Below, in pieces: positions 63,208 through 64,000 of a stretch of 64,000 nucleotides of DNA. Under the pieces are notes generated by a model. The model was not told the origin of the DNA. It saw nothing but the letters and a program-made list of their open reading frames with translations, and made no database searches. The translations under genes were made by a program, and so were the position numbers. This DNA is from Synechococcus sp. PCC 7335. Its GTDB lineage: Bacteria > Cyanobacteriota > Cyanobacteriia > Phormidesmidales > Phormidesmidaceae. Position 1 is the stretch's first letter. Each line of letters starts with the position of its first letter. The stretch spans positions 3,986,786 through 4,050,785 of the forward strand of contig NZ_DS989904.1 in the NCBI RefSeq assembly GCF_000155595.1, in the 5' to 3' direction.

Positions 63208-64000
63208 ATGATCAGACTTTGTGCTGAGACCAGTCCAGGAGCGAGTTACCGATGGCTCAACCACTACCGAGGTAAAAAGCCCCTATTCGTTTGCGTTCTT
63301 AGCTTTACAGAAACTGCGCTTATTCCTGGCATTTCAGCTGCTGGGGACAGCCAACAAGATCGACTGGGCGTCGCCGCCGCCGACGCTAACTACTTGCTCG
63401 CAGGAACCTCTCTCGTTCCTTTATCGGCTGGAATTTCTCCTGCTGTGATTACCAGGTCTATCTTGTGTGGACAGACTATTGACTGTCAGCTAATTAGCAC
63501 TGGGCTGCCAAAAGCGCTTAGCGTTCCTCATCTATCGCTACCTCAAACCATTGCCAAACCTATTCAAACAGGGCAGGCGATGACGATTGCCGAAGCGAAT
63601 ATGCTTTTTCGCCTAGGTCGAGATCTAGGCTGCCAGCTAGCTGATCAGCTAGCTAAGCAATGTCAAGCTAGCTACTTGGTTATTGGAGAATGTGTGGTCG
63701 GTGGCACGACGACTGCACAGGCCATCCTCACTGGCCTAGGCTATACCGTAATTAACCAGATGAGTAGCAGTTTGCGACTAGGCAATCACTTGAAAAAGCA
63801 AACCTTAGTCAAACAGGGACTAGCTAATTGGAAAACCCGTTGGAACCAGCCACAGGAGGCGTCAGCGATAGGGTTAGTCGCAGCTGTAGGCGATCCGATG
63901 CAGATTGTGGCAACAGGAATAGCACTATCGGCCAGTCAATCGTGCGGAGTACTTTTGGCAGGTGGCTCACAGATGCTAGCGGTCTATAGTCTGTGTAAGG
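63208..64000 (+). CDS. CobT-like nicotinate-nucleotide phosphoribosyltransferase, 3' end cut
   Basis: 264 codons visible, running off the right edge. It is the cyanobacterial/archaeal CobT-like group (TIGR00303-type): YLVIGECVVGGTTTAQAILTGLGY and the MSSSLRLGNHLKKQTLV stretch around residue 190, with ADANYLLAGTSLVPL earlier. It would activate dimethylbenzimidazole or another base for the lower axial ligand of cobamides. It begins right after the DUF2232 stop, so it belongs to the CRP-DUF2232 transcript. The true length is not known from this window. Confidence 0.85.
   Translation, partial: MIRLCAETSPGASYRWLNHYRGKKPLFVCVLSFTETALIPGISAAGDSQQDRLGVAAADANYLLAGTSLVPLSAGISPAVITRSILCGQTIDCQLISTGLPKALSVPHLSLPQTIAKPIQTGQAMTIAEANMLFRLGRDLGCQLADQLAKQCQASYLVIGECVVGGTTTAQAILTGLGYTVINQMSSSLRLGNHLKKQTLVKQGLANWKTRWNQPQEASAIGLVAAVGDPMQIVATGIALSASQSCGVLLAGGSQMLAVYSLCK

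Noticed and set aside
1-64000. tRNA, rRNA, CRISPR array, IS element
   Set aside because: No TPsiC-loop-like sequences with cloverleaf context, no regular repeat-spacer units, and no transposase-like product were seen.

Overview
The window is chromosomal DNA of a cyanobacterium. Evidence: oxygenic photosynthesis genes (psbO, psb28, psaE, ndhO, petP, chlG and a high-light-inducible protein), many copies of the GCGATCGC (HIP1) octamer, cyanobacterial sigma factors, and several small proteins of cyanobacterial type. Base composition and gene style fit a Leptolyngbya-like filamentous lineage, but the species cannot be fixed from sequence alone. I see no rRNA, tRNA, CRISPR array, prophage or intact insertion sequence. 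It reads as ordinary core chromosome with short intergenic repeats.

Layout. 1-3.1 kb: partial Hli gene, stand-alone PCP-reductase-domain protein, two uncharacterised or DUF1232 genes, moaB, psb28. 3.4-6.4 kb: a SRPBCC protein followed by a large Type IIG-like DNA methyltransferase with an altered catalytic motif. 6.4-8.6 kb: coaE overlapping a cobA-hemD fusion. 9-13.5 kb: a 50-residue small protein, a type II NADH dehydrogenase, aspartate kinase with a tiny overlapping membrane-protein ORF, and a second DUF1232 gene. 13.6-20 kb: peptide-binding lipoprotein, several uncharacterised proteins, a histone-deacetylase-family hydrolase. 20.6-28.2 kb: gyrA, a multi-pass MscS-like channel protein, a 68-residue protein, polyphosphate kinase. 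28.4-33.7 kb, a photosynthesis-rich stretch: ndhO, mutM and psaE, a putative lipoprotein, sigF, psbO, a small protein. 34.3-39.4 kb: a glycosyl-hydrolase-like protein, cbiG-cobJ fusion, a small transporter, a group 2 sigma factor. 40-46.2 kb: a 7TM-HD phosphohydrolase, an ADP-ribosylglycohydrolase-like protein, a peptidoglycan-binding protein, a small membrane protein, hisF. 46.3-53.5 kb: petP-arsA pair, chlG, two penicillin-binding proteins. 53.5-64 kb: MIF-family tautomerase, folate/biopterin transporter, carotenoid oxygenase, a giant coiled-coil/Hsp70-like protein, a CRP-family regulator, a DUF2232 membrane protein, and a partial CobT-like phosphoribosyltransferase.

Genes that work together include tetrapyrrole and corrinoid synthesis (cobA-hemD, cbiG-cobJ, the CobT-like gene, chlG, PCP-reductase domain), photosystem and electron-transport assembly (psb28, psbO, psaE, ndhO, petP), and cell-wall synthesis (the two PBPs).

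Two non-coding patterns stand out. (1) Short tandem duplications of 10-18 bp sit on or directly after the stop codons of many genes (coaE, the 98-residue DUF1232 gene, gyrA, the 68-residue gene, ppk, the 276-residue lipoprotein gene, arsA, chlG, the peptidoglycan-binding gene, the HDAC-like gene). (2) A ~130-bp element predicted to fold as two hairpins is present twice, about 87% identical by eye, each time just upstream of a minus-strand gene.
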